Source: Kosakonia cowanii JCM 10956 = DSM 18146
GTDB lineage: Bacteria; Pseudomonadota; Gammaproteobacteria; Enterobacterales; Enterobacteriaceae
Length of the DNA stretch: 64,000 nt
Direction of reading: 5' to 3'
Assembly: GCF_001975225.1 (NCBI RefSeq)
Contig: NZ_CP019445.1
Location: 310,001-374,000 of the forward strand
Shown: positions 47,436-57,159 of the stretch, one piece after another
Numbering within the stretch: position 1 is the stretch's first letter
Layout: each line of letters begins with the position of its first letter
Made by a program: the position numbers and the translations under genes
Notes under the pieces: model-generated
What the model saw: only the letters and a program-made list of their open reading frames with translations
What the model was told of the DNA's origin: nothing
Databases searched by the model: none

Positions 47436-47783
47436 ATGAAAACGTTTTTCAGAAGTATCATCCTTGGCAGCCTGCTCGCTGTCTCCGCCAATAGTTATGC
47501 CCTGAGTGAATCTGAAGCTGAAGACATGGCCGATCTGACGGCGGTGTTTGTTTTTCTGAAAAATGACTGCGGTTATAACAACTTACCTAACGGGCAGATC
47601 CGCCGTGCGCTAGTCTTTTTTGCCCAGCAAAATCAGTGGGATCTCAGCAACTACGATAGCTGGAACATGAAAGCGCTGGGCGAAGAGAGCTACCGCGATC
47701 TGAGCGGCATCGGCATTCCAACGGCGAAAAAGTGTAAGGCCCTTGCCCGTGACTCGTTGAGTCTGCTCGCCTACGTGAAATAG
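47436..47783 (+). CDS. yacC: YacC, PulS/OutS-type pilotin family protein
   Basis: A 115-residue exported protein homologous over its full length to E. coli YacC, which is grouped with the PulS/OutS pilotins of type II secretion. Its own function is unknown. The ATG at 47436 (MKTFFRSIILGSLLAVSANS) begins the signal peptide (cleavage near SYA-LS); the upstream open frame covers the cueO promoter and is rejected. Two cysteines (NDCGY and KKCKA) are placed as in the pilotin disulfide. No type II secretion genes lie in the window. It is followed by speED. Confidence 0.92.
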   Translation: MKTFFRSIILGSLLAVSANSYALSESEAEDMADLTAVFVFLKNDCGYNNLPNGQIRRALVFFAQQNQWDLSNYDSWNMKALGEESYRDLSGIGIPTAKKCKALARDSLSLLAYVK

Positions 47784-47869
47784 CGCTTATCTTTTGACCG
47801 TGCATCGTTCGCCAGAGTTGGCTATCATGTTGCGCCCGTTTTTCACGGATGTTAACAAAGGAGCGACGA

Positions 47870-48730
47870 ATGGCCGACAACACCATTTGGCAAGAAACGC
47901 TGCACGACAACTTTGGTCAGTACTTTGCCGTTGATAAGGTGCTTTACCACGAAAAGACCGATCATCAGGATCTGATTATCTTCGAAAACGCCGCCTTTGG
48001 CCGCGTGATGGCGCTGGATGGCGTGGTACAAACCACCGAACGCGATGAGTTTATCTATCACGAGATGATGACTCACGTTCCGCTGCTGGCGCACGGTCAC
48101 GCAAAGCATGTGCTGATCATTGGCGGCGGCGACGGTGCGATGCTGCGCGAAGTCTCCCGCCACAAAAATATTGAAACCATCACCATGGTAGAGATCGACG
48201 CAGGCGTCGTCTCCTTCTGCCGCCAGTACCTGCCAAAACACAACGCCGGTGCCTACGATGACCCGCGCTTTGAGCTGGTGATTGATGATGGCGTCAACTT
48301 CGTCAACCACACGCAAAAAACCTTCGATGTGATTATCTCTGACTGCACCGATCCTGTCGGTCCGGGCGAGAGCCTCTTCACCTCGGCGTTTTATGAAGGG
48401 TGCAAGCGCTGCCTTAATCCCGGCGGGATTTTTGTCGCGCAGAACGGCGTCTGCTTCTTACAGCAGGAGGAAGCCGTCGGCAGCCATCGCAAACTGGGTC
48501 ACTACTTTGCCGATGTCAGCTTCTACCAGGCGGCGATCCCGACCTATTACGGCGGCATTATGACCTTTGCCTGGGCGACGGATAACGAAGCGCTGCGCTC
48601 GCTCTCCACGGAGATTATCGCCGCACGTTTCCATACCGCCGCACTGACCTGCCGTTACTACAATCCGGCAATCCATACGGCAGCATTCGCTCTGCCACAA
48701 TATCTACACGATGCACTGTCTGCACAGTGA
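47870..48730 (+). CDS. speE: spermidine synthase
   Basis: SpeE transfers aminopropyl from decarboxylated S-adenosylmethionine to putrescine, giving spermidine and methylthioadenosine (the substrate of Mtn, also in this window). The ATG at 47870 follows an AAAGGAG site and gives 286 residues (288 in E. coli). Rossmann-fold motifs [15 protein letters not shown] (about 80-94) and VEIDAGVV, plus the [15 protein letters not shown] catalytic loop, are present. It is 20 bp upstream of speD, which makes its co-substrate; the two form one operon. Confidence 0.98.
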   Translation: MADNTIWQETLHDNFGQYFAVDKVLYHEKTDHQDLIIFENAAFGRVMALDGVVQTTERDEFIYHEMMTHVPLLAHGHAKHVLIIGGGDGAMLREVSRHKNIETITMVEIDAGVVSFCRQYLPKHNAGAYDDPRFELVIDDGVNFVNHTQKTFDVIISDCTDPVGPGESLFTSAFYEGCKRCLNPGGIFVAQNGVCFLQQEEAVGSHRKLGHYFADVSFYQAAIPTYYGGIMTFAWATDNEALRSLSTEIIAARFHTAALTCRYYNPAIHTAAFALPQYLHDALSAQ

Positions 48731-48750
48731 CGCTAAGGGGGTGAGAAAAA

Positions 48751-49545
48751 TTGAAAAAGCTTAAACTACATGGCTTTAACAACCTGACCAAAAGCCTGAG
48801 TTTTTGTATCTACGATATCTGCTACGCCAAAACCGCCGAAGAGCGCGACGGCTATATTGCCTATATTGATGAACTCTATAACGCCAACCGCCTGACGGAG
48901 ATCCTCACGGAGACCTGTAACATCATTGGCGCCAACATTTTGAATATTGCCCGCCAGGACTACGAGCCGCAGGGTGCGAGCGTGACGATCCTGGTGAGCG
49001 AAGAGCCGGTCGACCCGCACCTGATCGATAAAACCGAACATCCGGGGCCGCTGCCGGAAGCGGTTGTCGCGCATCTGGATAAGAGCCATATCTGCGTGCA
49101 CACCTACCCGGAAAGCCATCCCGAAGGCGGGTTGTGCACCTTCCGCGCTGACATTGAAGTCTCAACCTGCGGGGTGATTTCGCCGCTGAAAGCGCTGAAC
49201 TACCTTATCCATCAGCTTGAGTCGGATATCGTGACCGTCGACTACCGCGTGCGCGGCTTTACGCGCGACGTGAATGGCATGAAGCACTTCATCGACCACG
49301 AAATTAATTCGATCCAGAACTTTATGTCTGACGATATGAAATCGCTGTATGACATGATGGATGTGAATGTTTACCAGGAAAACATCTTCCATACCAAAAT
49401 GTTGCTTAAGGAGTTCGACCTTAAGCACTACATGTTCCATACCAAACCGGAAGATTTGACGCCGCAGGAGCGGAAAGAGATCACGGAAGCGCTGTGGAAA
49501 GAGATGCGCGAGATCTACTACGGCCGCAATATTCCGGCCGTGTAA
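48751..49545 (+). CDS. speD: S-adenosylmethionine decarboxylase proenzyme
   Basis: SpeD decarboxylates S-adenosylmethionine to the aminopropyl donor used by SpeE. It starts with TTG at 48751 behind a very strong AAGGGGGTGAG site, as in E. coli. The 264-residue proenzyme cleaves itself at K111-S112 ([13 protein letters not shown]) to create the pyruvoyl group; the following [13 protein letters not shown] region is the active-site segment. The length equals E. coli SpeD. It is convergent with yacL, with a GC-rich hairpin in the gap. Confidence 0.98.
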   Translation: MKKLKLHGFNNLTKSLSFCIYDICYAKTAEERDGYIAYIDELYNANRLTEILTETCNIIGANILNIARQDYEPQGASVTILVSEEPVDPHLIDKTEHPGPLPEAVVAHLDKSHICVHTYPESHPEGGLCTFRADIEVSTCGVISPLKALNYLIHQLESDIVTVDYRVRGFTRDVNGMKHFIDHEINSIQNFMSDDMKSLYDMMDVNVYQENIFHTKMLLKEFDLKHYMFHTKPEDLTPQERKEITEALWKEMREIYYGRNIPAV

Positions 49546-49550
49546 ATGCG

Positions 49551-49585
49551 CAACGGGAGCAGGGACGCTCCCCGATTAGCGTTGC
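49551..49585. terminator. hairpin between speD and yacL
   Basis: GGGAGC (49555-49560), AGGGAC loop and GCTCCC (49567-49572), with outer GCAAC/GTTGC pairing. No long T-run, so its efficiency is uncertain. Confidence 0.5.
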
Positions 49586-49938
49586 TTAAGAAATTGCCGG
49601 TAAGCGGCCACCACCTGAAGAAAATCTTCCACGCCGCAGAGGGATAAACTCTCCTCATCGTAGTAGTTCATCCCCTCCTCCATCTCGTCGCCGGTAAACT
49701 CCAGCAGATTGGCGCGGATCATCACCTCTTCACCATCCAGCCACAGCGTATATTCATGGCCGACGCGCTGCCACGAACGCTCGCTGCCCTTCACCGTTTG
49801 CGCCGCCTGCTCCACTTCATCCAGCAGGGCGAGGTTCTCTTTCACCTCTTCGTTAAACCAGTGGCCAATCACTTCGTGCCCCATCGACATGCGCACTTTG
49901 ACGCCGCCGGTAACATCGCGCAGAAATTCGTAATCCAT
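49576..49938 (-). CDS. yacL: UPF0231 family protein YacL
   Basis: A 120-residue, strongly acidic cytoplasmic protein of unknown function, collinear with E. coli YacL. Of two adjacent ATG codons the second (49938) is chosen, because its distance from the AGGAG site is better and the resulting length equals E. coli. The conserved stretch [20 protein letters not shown] (about 18-37) and the C-terminal [17 protein letters not shown] define the family. It lies downstream of acnB in the same direction, but acnB has its own terminator. Confidence 0.92.
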   Translation of the reverse strand: MDYEFLRDVTGGVKVRMSMGHEVIGHWFNEEVKENLALLDEVEQAAQTVKGSERSWQRVGHEYTLWLDGEEVMIRANLLEFTGDEMEEGMNYYDEESLSLCGVEDFLQVVAAYRQFLKQR

Positions 49939-50030
49939 CATTGCTCCTCATGGGGGCCAGAGAGCCGCCAGTGCTTTAATTATCGCAGCACCATACAGGA
50001 AAAAAAGCGCGGGGACGGGAAGGAAGGGAA

Positions 50031-50058
50031 AAAAAAGCCACTCCGAAGAGTGGCTTTC
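50031..50058 (-). terminator. acnB terminator
   Basis: AAAGCCACTC (50034-50043), CGAA loop, GAGTGGCTTT (50048-50057), followed on the minus strand by a run of eight T. Confidence 0.92.
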
Positions 50059-50062
50059 TGAT

Positions 50063-52660
50063 TTAGACGGCGGTCTGGAATATCACGCCTTCAGCTTTAT
50101 CGGTGTATTGATCAAGCTGGTCGAAGTTGAGGTAGCGGTAGGTATCCACGGCGGTTTTATCCACCTGATCCATAAAGGTCAGATACTCCTGCGGCGTCGG
50201 CAGCTTGCCGATCAGCGCCGAGACGGCTGCCAGCTCAGCAGAGGCCAGGAAGACGTTCGCGCCGGTACCTAAACGGTTCGGGAAGTTACGGGTCGAGGTT
50301 GAAACGACGGTCGCACCGTCTGCCACACGCGCCTGGTTACCCATGCACAGGGAGCAGCCCGGGATTTCGATACGCGCACCGCTCTTACCAAAGACGCTGT
50401 AGTAGCCCTCTTCGGTCAGCTGTGCGGCATCCATACGCGTCGGCGGCGCAACCCACAGGCGGGTCGGCAGCTGGCCTTTATGGCTGTCCAGCAGCTTACC
50501 GGCGGCGCGGAAGTGGCCGATGTTGGTCATACAGGAACCGATGAACACCTCATCGATGCTCTCGCCCTGCACATCAGAGAGCAGACGCGCATCGTCCGGA
50601 TCGTTCGGCGCACAGAGGATAGGCTCTTTGATTTCGGCCAGATCGATATCGATCACCGCCGCGTAATCTGCGTCCGCATCCGCTTCAAGCAGCTGCGGAT
50701 CCGCCAGCCATTTCTCCATGCCCTGGATACGGCGCTCCAGCGTACGGCGGTCACCGTAGCCTTCAGCAATCATCCACTTCAGCAGCACGATGTTGGAGGT
50801 CAGGTACTCGATAATCGGCTCTTTGTTCAGCTTGATGGTGCAACCCGCGGCAGAACGCTCAGCGGAGGCATCGGTCAGCTCGAACGCCTGCTCGACTTTC
50901 AGATCCGGCAAGCCTTCAATTTCCAGGATGCGGCCGGAGAAGATGTTTTTCTTACCCTTCTTCTCAACGGTCAGCAGACCCTGTTTGATGGCGTACAGCG
51001 GAATAGCGTGAACCAGATCGCGCAGCGTGATGCCCGGCTGCATTTTGCCTTTAAAGCGCACCAGCACCGATTCCGGCATATCCAGCGGCATTACGCCGGT
51101 CGCGGCAGCAAACGCCACCAGACCCGAGCCCGCCGGGAAGGAGATACCAATCGGGAAACGGGTATGGGAGTCACCGCCGGTGCCTACGGTATCCGGCAGC
51201 AGCATGCGGTTCAGCCAGGAGTGGATAACGCCATCGCCCGGACGCAGCGACACGCCGCCACGGTTCATAATGAAGTCCGGCAGCGTATGGTGGGTGGTGA
51301 CGTCAACCGGCTTCGGATAGGCCGCAGTGTGGCAGAAGGACTGCATCACCAGGTCGGCAGAGAAGCCGAGGCACGCCAGATCTTTCAGCTCATCACGGGT
51401 CATCGGACCCGTGGTGTCCTGCGAGCCCACAGAGGTCATCTTCGGTTCGCAGTATGCGCCCGGACGAACACCGTCGACGCCACAGGCGCGGCCGACCATT
51501 TTCTGCGCCAGCGAGTAGCCGCGGCTGCTTTCCGCCACGTCTTTCGCCTGACGGAAGATCTCGCTCTGCGGCAGACCCAGCGCTTCACGCGCTTTGGTGG
51601 TCAGGCCACGGCCGATAATCAGCGGGATACGGCCACCGGCGCGCACTTCATCAATCAGCACGTCGGTTTTCAGTTCAAAGGTCGCCAGCAGTTCGTTGGT
51701 TTCGTGGTTGCGCACTTCGCCTTTGAACGGGTAAACGTCAATCACGTCGCCCATGTTCAGGTCAGAGACGTCGACTTCAATTGGCAGCGCACCGGCATCT
51801 TCCATGGTGTTGAAGAAGATAGGGGCGATTTTGCCGCCAAGCACCAGACCGCCGCCGCGCTTGTTCGGCACGTTCGGAATGTCGTCGCCCATAAACCACA
51901 GCACCGAGTTGGTGGCGGATTTACGCGAAGAGCCGGTCCCGACAACGTCGCCGACGTAGGCCAGCGGGAAGCCTTTCTGCGCCAGCGCCTCGATCTGCTT
52001 GATCGGGCCAACGCTGCCCGGCTGATCCGGTTCGATCCCTTCACGGGCGTTTTTCAGCATCGCCAGCGCATGCAGCGGAATATCCGGGCGCGACCAGGCA
52101 TCCGGTGCCGGTGAAAGATCATCGGTGTTGGTTTCGCCGGTCACTTTAAAGACGGTAACGGTGATCTTCTCGGCCAGCGGCGGACGGCTCTGGAACCATT
52201 CAGCATCAGCCCAGGATTGCATCACCTGTTTGGCGTAGGCGTTGCCCGCTTTCGCTTTCTCTTCCACATCGTAGAAATTATCGAACATCAGCAGGGTATG
52301 GGAGAGGGCTTTGGCAGCAATCGGTGCCAGCGCGTCGTTATCCAGCGCATCAATCAGCGGATGGATGTTATAGCCGCCCTGCATGGTACCCAGCAGTTCA
52401 ACGGCTTTCTCAGGGCTAACCAGTGGGGAGGTTGCTTCGCCTTTGGCGACAGCTGCAAGGAAACCCGCTTTCACATAGGCGGCTTCGTCAACACCGGGCG
52501 GTACACGATTAGCCAGCAGGTCTAACAGGAATTCTTCTTCGCCAGCAGGCGGACTCTTCAGCAGCTCGACAAGCGCGGCCATTTGGGTTGCATCTAATGG
52601 TTTTGGCGCAATCCCCTCAGCGGCACGTTCAGCTACGTGCTTACGGTATTCTTCTAGCAC
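50063..52660 (-). CDS. acnB: aconitate hydratase B
   Basis: AcnB is the main TCA-cycle aconitase, and as apoprotein it binds certain mRNAs. The start is GTG at 52660 (then [15 protein letters not shown]), which reproduces the 865 residues of E. coli; an in-frame ATG further upstream is not conserved. The protein has the AcnB order: N-terminal HEAT-like domain, swivel domain, then the catalytic domains with 4Fe-4S cysteines in the [11 protein letters not shown] and [12 protein letters not shown] blocks. A well-spaced promoter lies about 100 bp upstream, and a strong terminator follows. Confidence 0.97.
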   Translation of the reverse strand: MLEEYRKHVAERAAEGIAPKPLDATQMAALVELLKSPPAGEEEFLLDLLANRVPPGVDEAAYVKAGFLAAVAKGEATSPLVSPEKAVELLGTMQGGYNIHPLIDALDNDALAPIAAKALSHTLLMFDNFYDVEEKAKAGNAYAKQVMQSWADAEWFQSRPPLAEKITVTVFKVTGETNTDDLSPAPDAWSRPDIPLHALAMLKNAREGIEPDQPGSVGPIKQIEALAQKGFPLAYVGDVVGTGSSRKSATNSVLWFMGDDIPNVPNKRGGGLVLGGKIAPIFFNTMEDAGALPIEVDVSDLNMGDVIDVYPFKGEVRNHETNELLATFELKTDVLIDEVRAGGRIPLIIGRGLTTKAREALGLPQSEIFRQAKDVAESSRGYSLAQKMVGRACGVDGVRPGAYCEPKMTSVGSQDTTGPMTRDELKDLACLGFSADLVMQSFCHTAAYPKPVDVTTHHTLPDFIMNRGGVSLRPGDGVIHSWLNRMLLPDTVGTGGDSHTRFPIGISFPAGSGLVAFAAATGVMPLDMPESVLVRFKGKMQPGITLRDLVHAIPLYAIKQGLLTVEKKGKKNIFSGRILEIEGLPDLKVEQAFELTDASAERSAAGCTIKLNKEPIIEYLTSNIVLLKWMIAEGYGDRRTLERRIQGMEKWLADPQLLEADADADYAAVIDIDLAEIKEPILCAPNDPDDARLLSDVQGESIDEVFIGSCMTNIGHFRAAGKLLDSHKGQLPTRLWVAPPTRMDAAQLTEEGYYSVFGKSGARIEIPGCSLCMGNQARVADGATVVSTSTRNFPNRLGTGANVFLASAELAAVSALIGKLPTPQEYLTFMDQVDKTAVDTYRYLNFDQLDQYTDKAEGVIFQTAV

Positions 52661-52761
52661 GACGGTTCTCCTCGCTCTCATTGTCATAATGCGGCAGGCG
52701 TTTCTCTTCACGCTCCTGTGAGACAGCAGTTTGTAGGGTAAATCCGCGAACCGCGCCGGGC

Positions 52762-52790
52762 AGCATAGCAGGAATTTCAGGGGGTGTTAA
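52762..52790 (-). promoter_or_regulatory. acnB promoter
   Basis: On the minus strand TTAACA (52785-52790) and TATGCT (52762-52767) are 17 bp apart, and a TG dinucleotide gives an extended -10. Confidence 0.65.
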
Positions 52791-52899
52791 TCTGTTTACA
52801 AAAAAGCAACATTAAATCCCGGCTGAATCGTTACAGATGGCATAAAGCAGACGGCAGAGGGGTTTAGCGAAAAATAATCCTCGAACCGCCGAGAAAACA

Positions 52900-52919
52900 A
52901 ACGGCTCCGCAGAGCCGTT
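52900..52919 (-). terminator. terminator after the unknown 474-residue protein gene
   Basis: AACGGCTC (52900-52907), CGCA loop, GAGCCGTT (52912-52919). The minus-strand tail is TTGTTTTCTC, moderately T-rich. Confidence 0.75.
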
Positions 52920-52933
52920 ACGTTAAGACAATG

Positions 52934-54358
52934 TTAAAGCTTGCCGAGAATATCCAGCCCCCAGCTACGGCTGTATTTCTCCGGGTTCAGGCTCTCATCA
53001 ACCAGTTTGCCCAGCAGGTACTTTTTCACCGTTTCACGGTTATCTACCTGCTGATGGTGCGCAACGTTGGCCAGTTGACCGCGTCCATTGTAGTTGAGCG
53101 TGGTGCTGTTCTCCTCGCTGTTTTCGACCACATGGTAGTAGTAACTTTGTGAGGATTTCTGCGTGCCCAATGCCAGCGGAATCGACGGATCGATCGCCTG
53201 GTGCCATGCAGCGCTCAGGTTGCTACGCGTCGTCTGCTTCACGCTCTTAGAGCTGTCGCTGTGGGCGTTGGCTTCCGTTGACTGCGAGGCGGTGTAGGCA
53301 AAGCGGTCTTTCTCCTGCAGCTTCGCGGGATTCACCGACTTCTCCGTCTGCGTCAGCGAGAGTGAAAAATCATTCAGCCCGCTGAGCTGTGAGGCGCCGT
53401 TATCACCGATGCGAATCGCATTGGTCGCCACGACAGGCATTGTTTCGGCGCTGGTATTGCTGTTAAGCGCGCGGAAAACCGCCTTCAGCGCCGCCATCTG
53501 CTCATAATTGCCCTGCCCGGCAGTGCGCGCTTTATCGAATTTACTGTCCCACGCGCTTAAGGCGATTTGCTGCTGCGCGGCGTTGCCGGCAAAGGCGGAG
53601 TGCGCCATGTCGCTGCTCATTTTCAGCGAGAAGTCGCCATCTTCATAAGCCGTGGAGCGTGTTTTGTTATCCGCATGGAAATTGAGCGACTGTAACGACT
53701 TGTCGTCGTTACGCAGGTCGGTTTTCAGATCCACCGATTTCAGCAAGCGCGTATCAAACTGGGTTAAGCCGCTGATGTCCAACTGCGGTTGCTGCTTGCC
53801 GAGGCCGCTCAGGGTCTCTCCCAGCGCTTTACCGAGGCCCGCGATAGCGGCGGCTTCGTCGTCATTGAGCGCTTCGCCGTCGGTTTTCAGCTGAACGGTC
53901 ATGCCGTCATCCTGCTGGCTCATCACCAACTGCACTTTGGTGCCGGACTGAGTGACGATATCCATGGTGATGGCTGAATCATAAGGCGCGCGGGCAATGC
54001 CCATATCCGCACCGCGCAGCGTCTGCACCACATCGCCACGGTTATCATTCAGGTTACTCAGCAGCGTGCTGCCAAGCGTGGCAAACGCGGAGACGGAGGT
54101 GCCGCCGGAGGCCAGCCCCATCAGCCCCTGAATCTGGCTATGCTGCTGTTCGGCAATCGCCGGGTTCACTTTCTTAGGTATCAGCGAATAGACGGCGGCG
54201 ATCTCCGGCGTCTGGCTGCCGAACATCACTTTTGTCGAGGCGTCATCCGCAGGGGATGCTTTGTTTACAGATGCGGGCGCGGCAGTGCCGACCCGCGCAG
54301 AGGTACTGACCCGCGCGGCTGATGGCAGTAGCGCAGTAAGGTTAAGGCCGTTAATCAT
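52934..54358 (-). CDS. unrecognised cysteine-free 474-residue protein
   Basis: I do not recognise this protein. The ATG at 54358 (MINGLNLTALLPSAARVST) is preferred to a GTG at 54379, having a GAGAGGGAG site about 10 nt upstream. It has no cysteine, no clear signal peptide or membrane segment, and is rich in Ser, Asn, Gln and Thr. Residues about 125-215 form a distinct block: two beta-type segments (SAITMDIVTQSGTKVQLV), an acidic LNDDEAAAIAGLGKAL helix and then PQLDISGLTQFDTRLL. The composition resembles exported or axial-structure proteins, but this is inference. It occupies the acnB-lpd gap with traT, where E. coli has the unrelated yacH. Confidence 0.8.
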   Translation of the reverse strand: MINGLNLTALLPSAARVSTSARVGTAAPASVNKASPADDASTKVMFGSQTPEIAAVYSLIPKKVNPAIAEQQHSQIQGLMGLASGGTSVSAFATLGSTLLSNLNDNRGDVVQTLRGADMGIARAPYDSAITMDIVTQSGTKVQLVMSQQDDGMTVQLKTDGEALNDDEAAAIAGLGKALGETLSGLGKQQPQLDISGLTQFDTRLLKSVDLKTDLRNDDKSLQSLNFHADNKTRSTAYEDGDFSLKMSSDMAHSAFAGNAAQQQIALSAWDSKFDKARTAGQGNYEQMAALKAVFRALNSNTSAETMPVVATNAIRIGDNGASQLSGLNDFSLSLTQTEKSVNPAKLQEKDRFAYTASQSTEANAHSDSSKSVKQTTRSNLSAAWHQAIDPSIPLALGTQKSSQSYYYHVVENSEENSTTLNYNGRGQLANVAHHQQVDNRETVKKYLLGKLVDESLNPEKYSRSWGLDILGKL

Positions 54359-54468
54359 GGCGATGAAACTCCCTCTCACCGAAATAGTAAATAAGTAACA
54401 TCGGCAACGTGCGGTGAAGGTTTATCGCTTTTGGCTGAAAAGCAGGCTCCCGTCACTTTTACGTATAA

Positions 54469-54501
54469 AAAAAGCGGGCCAGTTGCCTGAGCCCGCTTTT
54501 T
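54469..54501 (-). terminator. traT terminator
   Basis: AAAAAGCGGGC (54469-54479) and GCCCGCTTTTT (54491-54501), with a further T-run on the minus strand. It separates traT from the unknown gene. Confidence 0.9.
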
Positions 54502-54519
54502 AAGCTGCCAGCAGTCAAC

Positions 54520-55251
54520 TTACATAATGTTGGCGACAGATTTTGCCAGCTGCGCTTCGAGGGCCGGTTTCGCCTCTTCGAATTTCAGGTTTACTTTGTT
54601 GGCGTTAGAGACCACACGGGTCTGGTATTTCGCACGGTTACCCTCTTCGGTGCTGGTCTGCAGCTTGATACCGGAGGTGCCCTGGCGCAGGGCGGCGATA
54701 TTATCGGTGGTCACTTTCGCTTTGCTGCGCTCGGAGATCTGCAGGTCGGTGATCATAGTGAAGTTCACATCTTCCACCATCGCGTCTGCTGCGAGGCCAA
54801 TCAGGCCAGCCGCCAGACCCACGCCCAGCGCGGCGCCGGAGGAGTTGCTGTTATAGGCGGTGATACCGGCACCCAGACCGGCACCAATCGCCGCGCCTTC
54901 GTAACCACTTTTCAGGTAGCCCTGCGTTTCACGCAGATCCATTTTGTCCGCTTTCAGCACGTTCGCCTGGATCCAGTAATAGGCCGTATCCGGAGAGGAA
55001 GTCACTTTGTAGCCTTTATCGCTCAGCTCTTTCGCCAGCAGGGTCTGCAAATTACTCATGTCTTTATCAGAGGTATTTTTCACCTGAATAAACACAGTTT
55101 TCTCAGAAGCCGGCTCCAGCCAGATGGTCTGGCTCATCTGAGTTTTTACATCCAGATTGCGTTTTTTGATAGCCGTCGTCATCGCGCCACAGCCGGAGAG
55201 GGTAAACGCTGCCAGAACCATACCAACAACAGCGAGTTTTTTAATAGACAT
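54520..55251 (-). CDS. traT: TraT-family outer membrane lipoprotein (chromosomal)
   Basis: Closely resembles F-plasmid TraT, the outer membrane lipoprotein responsible for surface exclusion in conjugation and linked to serum resistance. The ATG at 55251 follows an AAGGA site and yields 243 residues. A lipoprotein signal ends at C21 (FTLSGCGAM), and the body is collinear with TraT ([51 protein letters not shown]). Two glycine/alanine-rich hydrophobic stretches (about 118-163) are typical. No other conjugation gene is nearby, so the exclusion role is uncertain on the chromosome. It is flanked by its own terminator and that of lpd. Confidence 0.93.
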   Translation of the reverse strand: MSIKKLAVVGMVLAAFTLSGCGAMTTAIKKRNLDVKTQMSQTIWLEPASEKTVFIQVKNTSDKDMSNLQTLLAKELSDKGYKVTSSPDTAYYWIQANVLKADKMDLRETQGYLKSGYEGAAIGAGLGAGITAYNSNSSGAALGVGLAAGLIGLAADAMVEDVNFTMITDLQISERSKAKVTTDNIAALRQGTSGIKLQTSTEEGNRAKYQTRVVSNANKVNLKFEEAKPALEAQLAKSVANIM

Positions 55252-55473
55252 TAACGATTCCTTTATATTTCGAACACCAGAAGAACAACAAATGCGGCAA
55301 AGGCAGGACGGGAGCGATGAAACGCGGATAAGTGACAAAGTCCATGTCATGACGACGCCAGGCCACCCGCCTGAGGCGAGCGTGCCAATACTATTCTTAA
55401 GTGAGTTATCGGCTTCGTTATCAATTGGTTGAGGGCTAATTACCTACTAAATGTGGTGGTTCTGCGGCAGGAA

Positions 55474-55503
55474 TAAAAAAAGCAGCCATATAGGCTGCTT
55501 TAT
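55474..55503 (-). terminator. lpd terminator
   Basis: AAAGCAGCC (55479-55487), ATATA loop, GGCTGCTTT (55493-55501), followed on the minus strand by TTTTATTCC. Confidence 0.92.
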
Positions 55504-55532
55504 TGTCGAACGCACAAGCGGCGTGAAGAGGT

Positions 55533-56957
55533 TTATTTCTTCTTCGCTTTCGGGTTCGGCAGGTCAGTGATGCTACCTTCGAACACTTCTGCGGCCAGGC
55601 CAACAGATTCGTGCAGCGTCGGGTGCGCGTGGATGGTCAGCGCGATATCTTCTGCATCACAGCCCATTTCGATCGCCAGACCGATTTCACCCAGCAGCTC
55701 GCCGCCGTTGGTGCCGACAACCGCGCCACCAATAATACGGTGCGTCTCTTTGTCGAAAATCAGTTTGGTCATACCGTCTGCGCAATCGGAAGCGATAGCA
55801 CGGCCAGAAGCTGCCCACGGGAAGGTGGCGGTTTCGTAGCTGATGCCTTTCTCTTTCGCTTCTTTCTCGGTCAGACCTACCCATGCCACTTCTGGCTCGG
55901 TATAGGCGATAGACGGGATCACTTTCGGATCGAAGTAGTGTTTCTTACCGGCGATAACTTCTGCGGCAACGTGGCCTTCATGCACGCCTTTGTGCGCCAG
56001 CATCGGCTGACCGACGATATCGCCGATAGCGAAGATGTGCGGCACGTTGGTGCGCAGCTGTTTGTCGACGCGGATAAAGCCACGGTCGTCCACTTCCACG
56101 CCCGCTTTACCGGCGTCGAGGTTTTTACCGTTCGGCACACGGCCGATGGCGACCAGCACGGCGTCGTAACGCTGCGGTTCAGCCGGAGCTTTTTTGCCTT
56201 CCATCGTAACGTAGATACCGTCTTCTTTTGCTTCAACGGCGGTCACTTTGGTTTCCAGCATCAGGTTGAACTTCTTGCTGATGCGTTTGGTGAAGACTTT
56301 GACTACGTCTTTGTCTGCAGCCGGGATCACCTGGTCGAACATCTCAACCACGTCAATCTCTGAACCCAGCGCATGGTATACGGTGCCCATTTCCAGACCG
56401 ATGATGCCGCCACCCATAACCAGCATACGCTTCGGTACGGATTTCAGCTCAAGCGCGCCGGTGGAGTCCCACACGCGCGGATCTTCATGCGGAATGAACG
56501 GCAGTTCAATCGGACGGGAACCCGCCGCGATGATGGCGTTGTCGAAGTTGATCACGGTTTTGCCGTTTTCGCCTTCCACTTCCAGGGTGTTCGCCCCGGT
56601 AAATTTACCCAGACCGTTAACCACTTTGACCTTACGGCCTTTTGCCATACCTGCGAGGCCGCCGGTAAGCTGGTTAATCACTTTGTCTTTCCAGGTGCGG
56701 ATTTTGTCGATGTCGGTCTGCGGTTCGCCGAAGACGATGCCGTGCTCGGCCAGCGCTTTAGCTTCTTCAATCACTTTCGCGACGTGCAGCAGCGCTTTAG
56801 AAGGGATACAACCTACATTCAGACAAACACCGCCGAGGGTGTTGTAGCGTTCAACGATGACGGTTTCCAGACCTAAATCAGCGCAACGGAAGGCAGCAGA
56901 GTAACCTGCCGGGCCTGCCCCAAGTACGACGACCTGAGTTTTGATTTCAGTACTCAT
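55533..56957 (-). CDS. lpd: dihydrolipoamide dehydrogenase (E3)
   Basis: Lpd reoxidises dihydrolipoamide with NAD+ as the shared E3 of pyruvate and 2-oxoglutarate dehydrogenases and of the glycine cleavage system. Of two adjacent ATG codons the second (56957) is chosen from its GAGG spacing; it gives 474 residues, as in E. coli. The FAD site LGAGPAGYSAA (about 12-22), redox disulfide C45/C50 in GGVCLNVGCIPSK, NAD site GGGIIGLEMG and the C-terminal H445-E450 pair (AHPTLHES) are all visible. It has its own promoter behind the aceF terminator. Confidence 0.98.
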   Translation of the reverse strand: MSTEIKTQVVVLGAGPAGYSAAFRCADLGLETVIVERYNTLGGVCLNVGCIPSKALLHVAKVIEEAKALAEHGIVFGEPQTDIDKIRTWKDKVINQLTGGLAGMAKGRKVKVVNGLGKFTGANTLEVEGENGKTVINFDNAIIAAGSRPIELPFIPHEDPRVWDSTGALELKSVPKRMLVMGGGIIGLEMGTVYHALGSEIDVVEMFDQVIPAADKDVVKVFTKRISKKFNLMLETKVTAVEAKEDGIYVTMEGKKAPAEPQRYDAVLVAIGRVPNGKNLDAGKAGVEVDDRGFIRVDKQLRTNVPHIFAIGDIVGQPMLAHKGVHEGHVAAEVIAGKKHYFDPKVIPSIAYTEPEVAWVGLTEKEAKEKGISYETATFPWAASGRAIASDCADGMTKLIFDKETHRIIGGAVVGTNGGELLGEIGLAIEMGCDAEDIALTIHAHPTLHESVGLAAEVFEGSITDLPNPKAKKK

Positions 56958-57037
56958 CATGACCTCTTATTGATTTCCGGCGGTCAGGGGTACTTCATGT
57001 CGCCCTTCATCCACCGGGACGTTCTATCCGCCCGCAG

Positions 57038-57067
57038 TTTACAAAATTGTTAACATTTTTGAAACAA
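57038..57067 (-). promoter_or_regulatory. lpd promoter region
   Basis: On the minus strand TTGTTT (57062-57067) and TGTAAA (57038-57043) are 18 bp apart, with an AT-rich GTTAACAATTTTGTAAAC stretch that resembles the ArcA-bound E. coli lpd promoter. Confidence 0.55.
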
Positions 57068-57130
57068 CAAACGGCTAACGAATTGTCCTTTGCCTCTGAT
57101 AACCCCAAAAGCGCTATGAGATTAGCAGAA

Positions 57131-57156
57131 AAAAGCCGGCCGTCAGGCCGGCTTTT
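57131..57156 (-). terminator. aceF terminator
   Basis: AAAAGCCGGCC (57131-57141), GTCA loop, GGCCGGCTTTT (57146-57156): a perfect 11-bp stem with T-run, four bases from the aceF stop. Confidence 0.92.
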
Positions 57157-57159
57157 CGG

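Noticed and set aside
50480..52114. A 544-codon open frame antisense to acnB.
   Set aside because: acnB is certain on the other strand. The antisense frame has the His/Arg/Gln-rich composition of a shadow frame and no start signal.
52934..54358. Assignment of this gene as yacH from its position between acnB and lpd.
   Set aside because: The sequence shows no resemblance to YacH and lacks its proline-rich repeats; position alone is not enough.
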